Counted from the stretch's first letter, positions 27,277-36,732 are shown. The stretch is 64,000 bases of DNA from Mesorhizobium huakuii (GCF_014189455.1 NZ_CP050296.1:2600001-2664000), one strand, 5' to 3'. Numbers and translations: made by a program. Notes: generated by a model from the sequence alone, not told the origin.

Positions 27277-27314
27277 GAATTCTCAAAAGGCTCCATACGT
27301 GGAGGAGGACGAAA

Positions 27315-28823
27315 ATGCATTTCTCCCCTGACCGGCCGACCTTCTTCGTCAATCCGGACTACCGGCCGATGGCCGGCGTAAGCAAACCGGTGATCGATCC
27401 GGCGACGCTGGAAACGGTCGGCGCGATCGCGGCGGCCAGCGACGGCGAGATCGACGCGGCGGTCGCTGCGGCAACCAAGGCGCAAGCCGCCTGGAAAAAG
27501 CTCGATGCCAAGAGCCGGGCAAAACACCTCCATGTCGTCGCCAACGCCATCGAGGCGGCCGATTTCACGCGCTGCGCCGAACTGATGGTGCGCGAGATGG
27601 GCAAGCCCTATCCCGAAGCGATCGGCGAGATCGCCAATTGCGCGCCGATCTTCCGTTACTATGCCGAGATGGCGCGGGACGATGCCGGCAAGATCGCCGG
27701 CACGACGCAGGCCGGCTCGTTCCAGTATGCGCGCTACGAGCCCTATGGCGTCTCCGTCCACATCATGCCTTACAATTTCCCGATCCTGTTGATGTGCTGG
27801 ACGGTGGCCGCCTCGCTTGCCGCCGGCAATGCCTGCATCGTCAAGCCGGCCGAGGCGACGACGCTGTCGACACTGGACTACATGGCCGTGTTCCGCTCCC
27901 TGCCCGAAGGCCTCGTCTCCTGCCTGCCCGGTGGGGCGGCCACGGCGCAGACTCTGATCACTTCCGATCGCACCCACGCGGTCGCCTTCACCGGCTCGGT
28001 CGCTGCCGGCAAGGCGGTGGCTGTCGCTTGCGCCGAACGCATGAAGCCTTGCGTCATCGAGGCCGGCGGCAGCGATCCGCTGATCATCAGTGAGCATGCC
28101 CCGCTCGACATAGCCGCGGCGGGCAGCGTCACCGCCGCCTTCCATCTGACCGGCCAGGTATGCACCTCGGCCGAGCGCTTCTTCGTCGTCGATGCCGTGC
28201 ATGATCGTTTCGTCGAATTGTTTGCCGAAAGGACACGTGCACTGCGCATCGGCAACGGCATGGACAAGACCGAGATCGGGCCACTGGTCAGCGAAGCGGC
28301 CCGGGCCAAGGTCATGCGCCTTGTGGACGACGCCATTGCCCACGGCGCCAAAGCCGTCACCGGCGGACGCATTCCGCTGGCGCACAACACCGGCTGGTTC
28401 TACGAACCGACCATCCTGACCGGCGTCACCCCTGACATGGCGATCGTGCGCGAAGAGTGCTTTGGCCCGGTCGCCGCCATCTGCCGGGTGAAGGATTTCG
28501 ACGAGGCGATCCGGCTTGCCAATGACAGCCCATTCGGCCTCGGCGCTTCCGTCTTCACCACCGATCTCGCCGAAGCGCATGAGGCGGCCGAACGGCTCGA
28601 GGCCGGCATGGTCTGGGTCAACAATCCGCTGATCGACAATGACGCCTTGCCGTTCGGCGGCTGGAAGGCATCAGGCCTCGGCCGCGAGCTGGGACGGCAG
28701 GGGCTCGACGCCTTCCGCCGCTCGAAAATGGTCATCATCGACCACAAGCCGGCGATCCAGGACTGGTGGTATCCCTACCCCGACAGCTGGTTCCGCGAGA
28801 CCGGCGGCCGCAAGCACGTCTGA
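27315..28823 (+). CDS. NAD(P)-dependent aldehyde dehydrogenase
   Basis: The 502-aa protein belongs to the ALDH superfamily, near succinate-semialdehyde dehydrogenase types. It carries MPYNFPILLMCWTVAASLAA, the coenzyme loop AFTGSVAAGKAV, general base Glu249 (IEAGGSDP), nucleophile Cys283 (TGQVCTSAERF), EECFGPV and the C-terminal LPFGGWKASGLGRELG. GGAGGAGG precedes ATG 27315; an upstream frame to 27237 lies in the palindrome. In the Puu pathway the aldehyde formed by PuuB is oxidised by such an enzyme, which fits this neighbourhood. Confidence 0.88.
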   Translation: MHFSPDRPTFFVNPDYRPMAGVSKPVIDPATLETVGAIAAASDGEIDAAVAAATKAQAAWKKLDAKSRAKHLHVVANAIEAADFTRCAELMVREMGKPYPEAIGEIANCAPIFRYYAEMARDDAGKIAGTTQAGSFQYARYEPYGVSVHIMPYNFPILLMCWTVAASLAAGNACIVKPAEATTLSTLDYMAVFRSLPEGLVSCLPGGAATAQTLITSDRTHAVAFTGSVAAGKAVAVACAERMKPCVIEAGGSDPLIISEHAPLDIAAAGSVTAAFHLTGQVCTSAERFFVVDAVHDRFVELFAERTRALRIGNGMDKTEIGPLVSEAARAKVMRLVDDAIAHGAKAVTGGRIPLAHNTGWFYEPTILTGVTPDMAIVREECFGPVAAICRVKDFDEAIRLANDSPFGLGASVFTTDLAEAHEAAERLEAGMVWVNNPLIDNDALPFGGWKASGLGRELGRQGLDAFRRSKMVIIDHKPAIQDWWYPYPDSWFRETGGRKHV

Positions 28824-28842
28824 CCAAAAGCCGAGACGCCGC

Positions 28843-29604
28843 TCAGCCGATGCTTTCGCCGCCGTCGATCACCAGCGCCTGGCCGGTCATGAAGGATGAG
28901 CGGTCGGAGACCAGGAACAGGATCGCCTCGGCGATTTCGTCCGCGCTCGCCCAGCGCCCCATCGGGATCTTGGTGCGGACATAGGTTTCGATCGCCTCAC
29001 GCCCACCCATCTGGGCGATGAACGGTTCGTTGAACGGCGTGTCGACCCAGCCCGGGCAGAGCGCGTTGACGCGCACATTGTGGCGGGCGTAGTCGAGCGA
29101 CATCTGCCGCGTCATTGCCACCACCGCGTGTTTCGATGTCGCATAGGCGATCATCTCGCGGTCGTAGAACACGCCCGAATTGGAAGCCGTGTTGAGGATG
29201 ACGCCACCGCCTTGCGCCACCATCGACGGCATCACGATCTTTGCCGCCAGGAACTGCGCCCGCACATTGATCCGCCAGGAGGCATCCATGCCTTCGGTCT
29301 CGACCTCGGTCAGCGTCCCGCCGACCTGGATGCCGGCATGATTGTGCAGGATGTCGATGCGGCCATATCTGCCGAGCGTGCCGGTAATCAGCTCGTCCAC
29401 CGCCGCGTCGTCCGAGACATCGGTGGCGATGGCCTCCGCCTGCCCACCCGTCGCGCGGATGTCGGAAGCTGTCGCCTCGCCGCTGGCCTGATCCCTGTCA
29501 GCGATGATCACCTTCGCGCCTTCCCTGGCCATGATCATGGCGCCGGCGCGGCCGATGCCGGAACCGGCGCCTGTCACCACGGCGATGCGGTCTTTGAGGA
29601 TCAT
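28843..29604 (-). CDS. SDR family oxidoreductase
   Basis: The 253-aa classical SDR has TGAGSGIGRAGA, NHAG, Ser in NTASNSGVFY and YATSK, then CPGWVDTPFNEPF and TGQALVIDGGESIG. ATG 29604 is preferred; the frame extends to 29655 inside the permease gene. It is the last gene of potA-potD-potB-potC-SDR on the minus strand, so it probably acts on the solute imported by system 2 or a product of it. Confidence 0.85.
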   Translation of the reverse strand: MILKDRIAVVTGAGSGIGRAGAMIMAREGAKVIIADRDQASGEATASDIRATGGQAEAIATDVSDDAAVDELITGTLGRYGRIDILHNHAGIQVGGTLTEVETEGMDASWRINVRAQFLAAKIVMPSMVAQGGGVILNTASNSGVFYDREMIAYATSKHAVVAMTRQMSLDYARHNVRVNALCPGWVDTPFNEPFIAQMGGREAIETYVRTKIPMGRWASADEIAEAILFLVSDRSSFMTGQALVIDGGESIG

Positions 29605-29614
29605 GATGCGGCTT

Positions 29615-30427
29615 TCAGTTGGACGGCTTGCGCTGGCGCAGCTGCCATTGGGCAAGCACCACGAGCAGGACCGAGGCGACGAGCACGATCGTCGCGATGG
29701 CGTTGATTTCAGGCGTCACGCCGCGCCGGATCGAGGCGAAGACATAGATCGGCAGCGTCGTCTGCGCGCCGGCGACGAAGAAGGCGACGATGAAATCGTC
29801 GAAGGAGAAGGTGAAGGCAAGCAGGAAGCCGGCAACCACCGCCGGCATGATCTGCGGCAGGACGATCGAACGGAACGTCGTCAGCGGCGTGGCGTAGAGA
29901 TCGCTCGAGGCCTCGACCAGATTGCGGTCGAGGCTGCCGAGCCGCGTGCCGACGATCATCGTCACCAGCGCCATTGAGAACAGGCCATGCGCGGCAATGA
30001 TCGACCCATAGCCAAGCGACAGCTTGGGCGGCTGATCGCCCGGCCAGATCGAGGCGAGGAATGGATTGACCACGCCGAACAGCTGGACAAGCGCGACCAG
30101 CGTCGAGATGCCGATAACGACGCCGGGAACGACGATCGCGGCACCCAGCAGCGCGTCGAAGACGGCGCGGGTCCGCATACCCACGCGCGCCAGGCCGAGC
30201 GCAGCGGCCGTGCCACACACCGCCGCCAGAAGCGCACTGGTGGTGGCGATGAACAGGCTGTTCTTCAGCGCTTCGACCAGGAACGGGTTCGACAGCGCCG
30301 TGCCGTACCACTGCACCGAGAAGCCGGTGAACTCGCTGGCATGGCGGCCGGCATTGAAGGAGAACAGCACGACCAGCGCGATCGGCAGATAGAGGAAGGC
30401 AAAAACGGCGGTGACGAAGGCACGCAT
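29615..30427 (-). CDS. Polyamine-type ABC transporter permease PotC-like (system 2)
   Basis: The 270-aa permease has the EAA loop VEASSDLYATPLTTFRSIVL and FLLAFTFSFDDFIVAFFVAG. The start ATG 30427 shares one base with the stop of the upstream permease (TGATG). The longer open frame upstream is shadow of that gene. Confidence 0.88.
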   Translation of the reverse strand: MRAFVTAVFAFLYLPIALVVLFSFNAGRHASEFTGFSVQWYGTALSNPFLVEALKNSLFIATTSALLAAVCGTAAALGLARVGMRTRAVFDALLGAAIVVPGVVIGISTLVALVQLFGVVNPFLASIWPGDQPPKLSLGYGSIIAAHGLFSMALVTMIVGTRLGSLDRNLVEASSDLYATPLTTFRSIVLPQIMPAVVAGFLLAFTFSFDDFIVAFFVAGAQTTLPIYVFASIRRGVTPEINAIATIVLVASVLLVVLAQWQLRQRKPSN

Positions 30428-31290
30428 CAGATCAGGTCCACCCGGCGTGCGCCCGAAACCCGGGTCGAGATGCGGTTGGCGGCAATCAGCACCACCACCG
30501 AAACCGCCACCAGCGTGATCGCGATGGCCGAGCCGAACGGCCAGTTGCGCGACTGCAGGAACAGATCGACCAGCGCGTTGCCGATGAAGAACACCTTGCC
30601 GCCGCCGAGCAGCGTTGGGATCAGATACTCGCCAAGCAGCAGGATCATGACCAGCGAGAAGCCGGTCATCACGCCCGGCAGCGACAGCTTTAGGGTCACC
30701 CCCAGAAAGGTCGACAGCGGCGTCGCGCCGAGATCGGTGGAGGCCTCCAGCAGCCTGCGGTCGAGCCGCTCGAGGCTGACATAGATCGGCAGGATCATCA
30801 GCGGCAGATAGCCATAGACGATGCCGAGCAGGACGGCGCCCGGCGTGTTGATCAGCCTGACATCTTCGATGCCGACAAAGGCGAGCAGCGCCGGGATGCC
30901 GCGCCCGCCCAGAATGTACATCCAGGCATAGGTCCGCATCAAAAGGCTGGTCCAGAACGGAATGACGACCAGCGCGAGCAGGATCAGCCGCCAGCGCTGC
31001 GGCGCCTGCAAGGCGAGGTAATAGGCGACCGGATAGGCGACGAGCAGGCAGGCGAGCGCGCCGACCGGCGCCAGCACCATCGTGTTCCAGAAGGCGGTCG
31101 CCCGCGCCGGCAAATTGGCGTATTGCGCCAGCGTGAAGGCGGCCTGATAGCCGCCCTCCGGCGCCCGCTCGCCGACGCTGAAGATGGCTATGGCGATGAA
31201 CGGCAGCACCAGGAACACCACCAGCCACGCCGTTGCCGGAGCGAGCAGCAAGGCGGTCAGGAAATTGTGACGAAATCTGTTGCCGTGCAT
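30427..31290 (-). CDS. Polyamine-type ABC transporter permease PotB-like (system 2)
   Basis: The 287-aa permease has the EAA loop LEASTDLGATPLSTFLGVTL and the family segments WTSLLMRTYAWMYILGGRG and LLLGEYLIPTLLGGGKVFF. It lies 64 bases after the binding-protein gene. With the 29615 product it forms the channel of system 2. Confidence 0.88.
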   Translation of the reverse strand: MHGNRFRHNFLTALLLAPATAWLVVFLVLPFIAIAIFSVGERAPEGGYQAAFTLAQYANLPARATAFWNTMVLAPVGALACLLVAYPVAYYLALQAPQRWRLILLALVVIPFWTSLLMRTYAWMYILGGRGIPALLAFVGIEDVRLINTPGAVLLGIVYGYLPLMILPIYVSLERLDRRLLEASTDLGATPLSTFLGVTLKLSLPGVMTGFSLVMILLLGEYLIPTLLGGGKVFFIGNALVDLFLQSRNWPFGSAIAITLVAVSVVVLIAANRISTRVSGARRVDLI

Positions 31291-31354
31291 TGAAAACCGC
31301 CCCGATGCCGGCGGACCCGTGCCCGCCGGTTTTCTGTCTGCGTCAGGCCGATCC

Positions 31355-32518
31355 TCAGGCCGACTTGAAGCGCGCCATCAGTTCGGCGCGGCCCGGATCG
31401 GTCAGCGTTGCCGCCGCGCCGAATTCGAGCGGCGTCAACAAATCCGCCGCCGGATAGAGGATCGGATTGTCGAGCACTTCCTTGGGCAGCAGCTTGTTGA
31501 CGCGCGCATCGGTCGAGGGCGCACCGTTGGCGAGATGCTCCTTCACCGCGACCTGCGGATTCATCAGGTAGTTGAGCAAGGCATAGCCGGCTGGCTTGTT
31601 CGGCGCGTCCTTCGGGATGGCATAGAAATCGGTCCAGATCTCGCCACCTTCCTTGCCCAGCACATAGGCGATCTCGGGAATGTCGCGATGGAGCTGCGCG
31701 CCGTCATTGGTCCAGCACATCGTCATCCAGGCGTCGCCGGCGCGCATGCCCGGTTGATAGTCCGACGAGACCGCGAACAGATGCGGCTTGACCTTGAGCA
31801 GCAGTTCCTCGGCCTTGGCGAGCTCGTCCTGCTTGAGCGAGTTGAACGAGTAGCCATAATATTTCAGCGCATTGCCGATCGTGGTCAGCTGGTAGTCGTG
31901 CACCATGGTGCGGCCGTCGCCTTCGGCCATGGCGGTGTCCCAAAACTCCTTCCAGCTCGTCATCGGCTTGGTCAGCTTCTTGGTGTTGATGGCAAAACCC
32001 GTCGTGCCCCAGTTCTTCGGCACGGCGTAGATCACCTTGTCGATCGTGCCTTCCGAGGTGAAGCGCGGATCTTCCTGCGTGCCGTCGAAATTCGCCAGCT
32101 TGGCCATGTCGAGCGGCTCGATAATGCCGAGCTTCTTGTAGGTCGAGATCGTATAATTGGTCGGCACGAACAGGCTCCAGCCCGAGGCGCCGGCCTGCAG
32201 CTTGGCGAGCATCTCCTCATTGGAGCCGAACACATTGACCTCGACGGCGACGCCGGTGTCCTTCTTGAAGTTCTCGAAAGTCTGCGGGTCATGATAGTTC
32301 GGCCAGGTGGCAATCGACATGCGGTCGCCAAGGTTTTCAGCGGCAAAGGCCGGCGTCGGCATGATGCCGATCTCGCGCGCCATCACCGCCGTCGCGATAC
32401 CAAGGCCGGTGAGGCCAAGGAAATCGCGGCGGCCGATCGAGCCGCGCTTCAGGCGCATCAATTGGTCTACGAATTTTTCAGGGCTTATCGGCAGTCCGTC
32501 ACGATATGATTTCGACAT
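31355..32518 (-). CDS. Polyamine-type ABC transporter substrate-binding protein (system 2), Tat leader
   Basis: The 387-aa binding protein carries a twin-arginine leader GSIGRRDFLGLTGLGIATAV (about residues 26-45), unlike the Sec leader of system 1. The mature part has SIATWPNYHDPQTFENFKKD, FVPTNYTISTYKKLGII, KNWGTTGFAINTKKL and MTMCWTNDGAQL, as in PotD/PotF relatives. GAGGG lies upstream of ATG 32518. Its start overlaps the end of the ATPase gene by 20 bases. Confidence 0.87.
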   Translation of the reverse strand: MSKSYRDGLPISPEKFVDQLMRLKRGSIGRRDFLGLTGLGIATAVMAREIGIMPTPAFAAENLGDRMSIATWPNYHDPQTFENFKKDTGVAVEVNVFGSNEEMLAKLQAGASGWSLFVPTNYTISTYKKLGIIEPLDMAKLANFDGTQEDPRFTSEGTIDKVIYAVPKNWGTTGFAINTKKLTKPMTSWKEFWDTAMAEGDGRTMVHDYQLTTIGNALKYYGYSFNSLKQDELAKAEELLLKVKPHLFAVSSDYQPGMRAGDAWMTMCWTNDGAQLHRDIPEIAYVLGKEGGEIWTDFYAIPKDAPNKPAGYALLNYLMNPQVAVKEHLANGAPSTDARVNKLLPKEVLDNPILYPAADLLTPLEFGAAATLTDPGRAELMARFKSA

Positions 32519-33655
32519 TTTGGTTTACCCTCTGGTTGGTCCCGTTGTTCTTGGTCTCCGGAAACGCCAGCGGCGTTCCCGAGGCATAGCCGATGGCGAC
32601 GGGTTCGCCCGGCTTGAAGAGATTGCCCTGGCCGATCAGATGGTCGGCCTTGGCCAGCAGCGTTCCGATGCCCTGGACCTCGATCGCGTATTCCGCGGTC
32701 GAGCCCAGGAAGATGCGGTTGCGCACGATGCCCTTGAGCGGACCGCCTGCTGGAGCGCCGAGGCTGAGCGATTCCGGGCGCAGGCTGACCGAAACGGTCT
32801 CGCCCTGGCGCAAGGCGGTGCGCTTGCGCGCCGCAATGACGGTGCCGTCGGCAAGCGCAATGTCGACCAGATCGCCTGAGTGTCCGGTGACGGTGCCGCT
32901 CAACAGATTGGTCTTGCCGACGAAATCGGCGACGAACAGATCGGCCGGCTCGTCATAGATCTCGCTCGGCTGGCCGAGCTGGACGATGCGACCCCCATTC
33001 ATGACGCAGACGAAATCGCTCATCGATAGCGCTTCCTCCTGGTCGTGGGTGACCAGCACGAAAGTGATGCCGATCTCGCGCTGCAGGTTCTGCAGTTCGA
33101 TCTGCATGTCGGTGCGCAGCTTCTTGTCGAGCGCCGCCAGCGGCTCGTCGAGCAACAGCACCGCCGGCTTGTTGACCAATGCACGCGCCAGCGCGACGCG
33201 CTGCTGCTGGCCGCCGGACAGTTCGTGGATCTTGCGGCCGCCATAGCCGGCGAGCCGCACCATTTCGAGCGCTTCGCCGGCGCGCCGGCCGATCTCCTGC
33301 GACGACAGGCGCGGTCGTGCCTGGCGCAGCCCGTAGGACACATTGGCTTCCACATCGAGATGCGGGAACAGCGCGTATTGCTGGAACACCATGTTGACCG
33401 GCCGCCAGTAGGGCGGCGTGCCGGCCATATCCTGGCGCGGATGAACACCTGGCCTTCGCTCGGCTGTTCGAAACCGCCGATCATGCGCAGGCACGTCGTC
33501 TTGCCGCAGCCGGACGGCCCGAGCAGGGCGACGAAAGCGGAGGGTGGAATAGCGAGATCGATGCCGCTGACCGCGGTCACCGCGCCATAGCGCTTGGTGA
33601 CGCCGCGAAACTCGATGTCGGGCACTGCGGTCAAAGGCTGCGGCTCCAGCAACAA
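32499..33655 (-). pseudogene. Polyamine-type ABC transporter ATPase PotA-like (system 2), single-base frameshift
   Basis: The first part (IEFRGVTKRYGAVTAVSGID, Walker A GPSGCGKTTCLRM) is in one frame. The rest (QDMAGTPPYWRPVNMVFQQY, signature LSGGQQQRVALARAL, Walker B VLLLDEP, TOBE domain) is in another. One missing G near 33435 (CGCG-CCAGG) would give FIRGQDMAG and join them into about 385 aa. The likely start is TTG 33655 or GTG 33625; neither has a strong ribosome site. Since the other genes of the operon are intact, a sequence error is a serious possibility. Confidence 0.75.
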
Positions 33656-33694
33656 GGCAATTTGAGGACGCTACCAGAGCCAATGCCAGCTAGT

Positions 33695-33716
33695 ATATAC
33701 CTCGCAGGTGGTATAT
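33695..33716. promoter_or_regulatory. Inverted repeat ATATACC-N8-GGTATAT between potA (system 2) and luxR
   Basis: Perfect 7-base arms lie in the divergent gap 33656-33748. The total length of 22 is near that of operators for LuxR-type proteins. Control of the divergent importer by the adjacent LuxR-type protein is inferred. Confidence 0.5.
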
Positions 33717-33748
33717 CTGATCTATTTTCTCGTTTAAGGGGGTATGGA

Positions 33749-34561
33749 TTGAGCGCATCGCGCAGCGACGAATACAGCCGGCTCGCCGCCCTGGTCGCCG
33801 CGACGCGGGAGACGAGCGGCGATCAGTTCGGCAAGGCGATGGTCGACTGGCTACGCCAGCATATCGACTTCGACCATTGCGTGATCTTCGGCTATCGTGG
33901 CGCGTCACGACCGCCGCTGCTGTTCGAGACCTTCTCGCCGGCCGAAAGCCATGTCTTCGTCGCGCTCTATCAGGAAGGACCCTATCTGCTCGACCCGTTC
34001 CACCACGCGGCGGTCGAGCGCAAGGAAGGGTTCTGGCGCATGCGCGAACTGGCGCCCGACCGCTTCTATGCCAGCGAGTATTTTCGCTCCTATTACAGCC
34101 AGACCAGGCTCGCCGAGGAGGTCGGCTTCTTCGTGCCGCTGCCCGGCAAGGACGCGCTGGTGCTGTCGCTGATGCGGCTGCGCGCCTCAGGCCCGTTCGG
34201 CACCGCCGATGCCAGGCTGCTGCGCGACATGGCGCCGGCAGTGATCAGTTTCATCAGGTTGCGTTGGCCCGCCCTTCCCGCCGACGAGCCCGCTGAAGCC
34301 AAGCAGGACGAGACAATCGCTGCGGCCAACGAGTTCGACCGCGCCCACATCTGGAAAAGCCTGTCGCTGACGCCGCGCGAAAAGCATGTCGTCGACCTGG
34401 TGCTGCAGGGGCACTCGACGGAATCGATCGCGAGAGCCATGCGCATCGTGCCGGGAACGGTAAAAGTTCACCGCCGCAACATCTATCGCAAGCTCAAGAT
34501 CAAGTCGCAGGCCGGCCTGTTCGCCCGCTTCGTCGAGATCATCGACGCGCGGATCCGGTAA
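33749..34561 (+). CDS. LuxR family transcriptional regulator
   Basis: The protein (270 aa from the chosen start) has an N-terminal region that may sense a ligand (about 20-190; FDHCVIFGYRGASRPPLLFE and FYASEYFRSYYSQTRLAEEV). A C-terminal LuxR helix-turn-helix follows (about 205-262; LTPREKHVVDLVLQGHSTES, then IARAMRIVPGTVKVHRRNIY). AGGGGG lies 6 bases before the TTG at 33749; a TTG at 33662 or an in-frame ATG at 33683 would add residues overlapping the inverted repeat. No acyl-homoserine-lactone synthase is nearby, so the effector may be a solute of the divergent importer. Confidence 0.82.
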   Translation: MSASRSDEYSRLAALVAATRETSGDQFGKAMVDWLRQHIDFDHCVIFGYRGASRPPLLFETFSPAESHVFVALYQEGPYLLDPFHHAAVERKEGFWRMRELAPDRFYASEYFRSYYSQTRLAEEVGFFVPLPGKDALVLSLMRLRASGPFGTADARLLRDMAPAVISFIRLRWPALPADEPAEAKQDETIAAANEFDRAHIWKSLSLTPREKHVVDLVLQGHSTESIARAMRIVPGTVKVHRRNIYRKLKIKSQAGLFARFVEIIDARIR

Positions 34562-34588
34562 TTGCCACGGCCTTCAGCGGTCGTTTGA

Positions 34589-36661
34589 TCAGGCTGACGC
34601 GTCGCCATCCCAGGAACCTGTCTCGGCCATCCGCTTCAGCAGCGGTGCCGGCCCGAACACATCCTTGCCGGTCTGCTGGTGCCAATGCTCGAGCCGTTCG
34701 ACGATCTTTGCCGCCCCTTCCAGGCCAGCCCAGAACATCGGCCCGCCCTTGCCGATCGGAAAACCGTAGCCATTGACCCAGACGACATCGATGTCCGAGG
34801 CGCGGGCCGCGATCTTCTCTTCGAGGATCTTCGCGCCCTCATTGACCAGGGGATAGAGCGTGCGCTCGATGATTTCTTCCGCACTGATGGCACGCGGCGC
34901 GATGCCACGCTCAGCGGCCTTGTCACGGATCAGCGCCTCGACCTCGGGATCGGGAACGCCTGCCCGCGCGCCGGCCTCGTAGAGGTAGAACCCCCGGCCG
35001 GTCTTCTGGCCGAAACGCCCCTGCTCACACAGCGTGTCGGCGATGACGGCCGTCAGGCCGCGTGCCTTGCGGTTGCGCCAGCCAATGTCGAGGCCGGCGA
35101 GATCGCCCATCTGGAACGGCCCCATCGGCCAGCCGAAATCGGTGAAGGCCTTGTCGATCTGGCTGGGTGTCGCGCCCTCCAGCAGCAGCGCTTCCGATTC
35201 CGAACCGCGCGCGGCCAGCATGCGGTTGCCGACGAAGCCATGGCAGACGCCGACGACGACAGCCACCTTGCCGATCCGCCGTGCCAGATCGATGACGGTC
35301 GCCAGCGCATCCGGCGCGGTCTTGTCGGCGCGCACGATCTCCAGCAGCTTCATGACATTGGCCGGCGAGAAGAAATGCAGGCCGAGCACATCCTGCGGTC
35401 GCGAGATGGAGCCGGCGATTTCGTTGATGTCGAGATAGGAGGTGTTGGTGGCGAGGATGGCGCCCGGCTTGGTCACGGCGTCGAGCCTGCCGAACACCTC
35501 CTTCTTCACCGCCATGTCCTCGAACACCGCCTCGATGATCAAGTCGCATTCGGCGAGATCGGCATAGTCGGTCGAGCCCTTGAACTGGGCGAGCCGCTGA
35601 TGCTTGGCGTCTTCGGTCAAGGAACCGCGCGAAACGGAAACGGCATAGTTCTTCTCGATCGTGCCCAGCCCGCGCTGCAGCGCTTCCGCGCTGGTTTCCA
35701 GCAAAGTGACCGAGAAACCGCCATTGGCGAAGGCCATGGCGATGCCGCCGCCCATCGTGCCGGCGCCGATGACACCGACGCGCGCGATCCTGCGCTTGGG
35801 CGTGTCCTTGCCGGGAAGCTTTGCCGCCTCACGTTCGGCGAAGAACAGATGGCGCTGCGCCCGCGACTGGTCGCTGGCGACCAGTTTTGCGAACAGCACG
35901 CGCTCCTCTGCCAGCGCTTCGTCGAAGGGCAGCGTGACGGCATTGCGCACCGCTTGCGCGCAGGCGACCGGCGCTTCGAGCCCGCGCGCTTTCCTTGCGA
36001 GATCCGCCGCCTCGGCATCGAAAGCCGTGAGATCCGTTTCGCCAAGCAAGTCATCGCGATCACGCACCGGCGTGAACGGACCACCCTTGCGGGCGATTTC
36101 GCGGGCAAAGTTCACGGCGTGCGTGGTCAGATCGCCTTCGAAAACGGCATCGACCAGACCGCCGGCATGCGCTTCGGTCGCGCCGATCGGCGTACCCGAG
36201 ACAATCATCTTCAGGGCCTTCACCGCGCCGACAAGACGCAGCAACCGCACCGTGCCGCCACCGCCTGGCAAGATGCCGAGCTTGACTTCGGGCAGGCCGA
36301 GCTTGGCGCCGGCATCGGCGACACGGAAATGGCAGCCGAGCGCCAGTTCCAGCCCACCGCCGAGCGCCGTGCCGTGGATGGCGGCAACCGTCGGCTTGGC
36401 GATGGTTTCCAACATCGCCACGATGGCACGCAGATCGGGCTGTTGCACCGGCTTGCCGAATTCGGTGATGTCGGCGCCGGCGACGAAGGTCCGTCCAGCG
36501 CAGGCAATCACAATGGCCGCCACCGACGCGTCATCGCGCAAGGCAACGAGCGCCTGCATCAGCGGCTCGCGGACATGAAAGCTCAGCGCGTTGACCGGCG
36601 GATTGTCGATGGTGACGATGGCGACGCCATTGTCGTTCACGACGCTGACAGAACTGGACAA
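34589..36661 (-). CDS. fadJ: Bifunctional enoyl-CoA hydratase / 3-hydroxyacyl-CoA dehydrogenase (FadJ/FadB-like)
   Basis: The 690-aa fusion enzyme performs two steps of beta-oxidation. The crotonase domain (about 1-190) has GADITEF and HGTALGGGLELALGCHFRVA with LPEVKLGILPGGGGT carrying the catalytic Glu. The dehydrogenase (about 290-600) has VGVIGAGTMGGGIA and LGLHFFSPANVMKLLEIV with the catalytic His, and a C-terminal 3HCDH repeat. GGAGGG lies 6 bases before the TTG start at 36661. No thiolase partner is adjacent, though pcaF is in the window. A palindrome is at 36733-36748. Confidence 0.9.
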   Translation of the reverse strand: MSSSVSVVNDNGVAIVTIDNPPVNALSFHVREPLMQALVALRDDASVAAIVIACAGRTFVAGADITEFGKPVQQPDLRAIVAMLETIAKPTVAAIHGTALGGGLELALGCHFRVADAGAKLGLPEVKLGILPGGGGTVRLLRLVGAVKALKMIVSGTPIGATEAHAGGLVDAVFEGDLTTHAVNFAREIARKGGPFTPVRDRDDLLGETDLTAFDAEAADLARKARGLEAPVACAQAVRNAVTLPFDEALAEERVLFAKLVASDQSRAQRHLFFAEREAAKLPGKDTPKRRIARVGVIGAGTMGGGIAMAFANGGFSVTLLETSAEALQRGLGTIEKNYAVSVSRGSLTEDAKHQRLAQFKGSTDYADLAECDLIIEAVFEDMAVKKEVFGRLDAVTKPGAILATNTSYLDINEIAGSISRPQDVLGLHFFSPANVMKLLEIVRADKTAPDALATVIDLARRIGKVAVVVGVCHGFVGNRMLAARGSESEALLLEGATPSQIDKAFTDFGWPMGPFQMGDLAGLDIGWRNRKARGLTAVIADTLCEQGRFGQKTGRGFYLYEAGARAGVPDPEVEALIRDKAAERGIAPRAISAEEIIERTLYPLVNEGAKILEEKIAARASDIDVVWVNGYGFPIGKGGPMFWAGLEGAAKIVERLEHWHQQTGKDVFGPAPLLKRMAETGSWDGDASA

Positions 36662-36732
36662 GCAGAGCCCTCCCGGGACCGACTGAGATCGCGGAAGGGT
36701 TTACTAGGCCCCGCCACGAATGGGAACCCGCT

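Noticed and set aside
30428..31228. Apparent fusion of the two system 2 permeases into a 537-aa protein
   Set aside because: Same artefact: the upstream part is an out-of-frame reading of the PotB-like gene.
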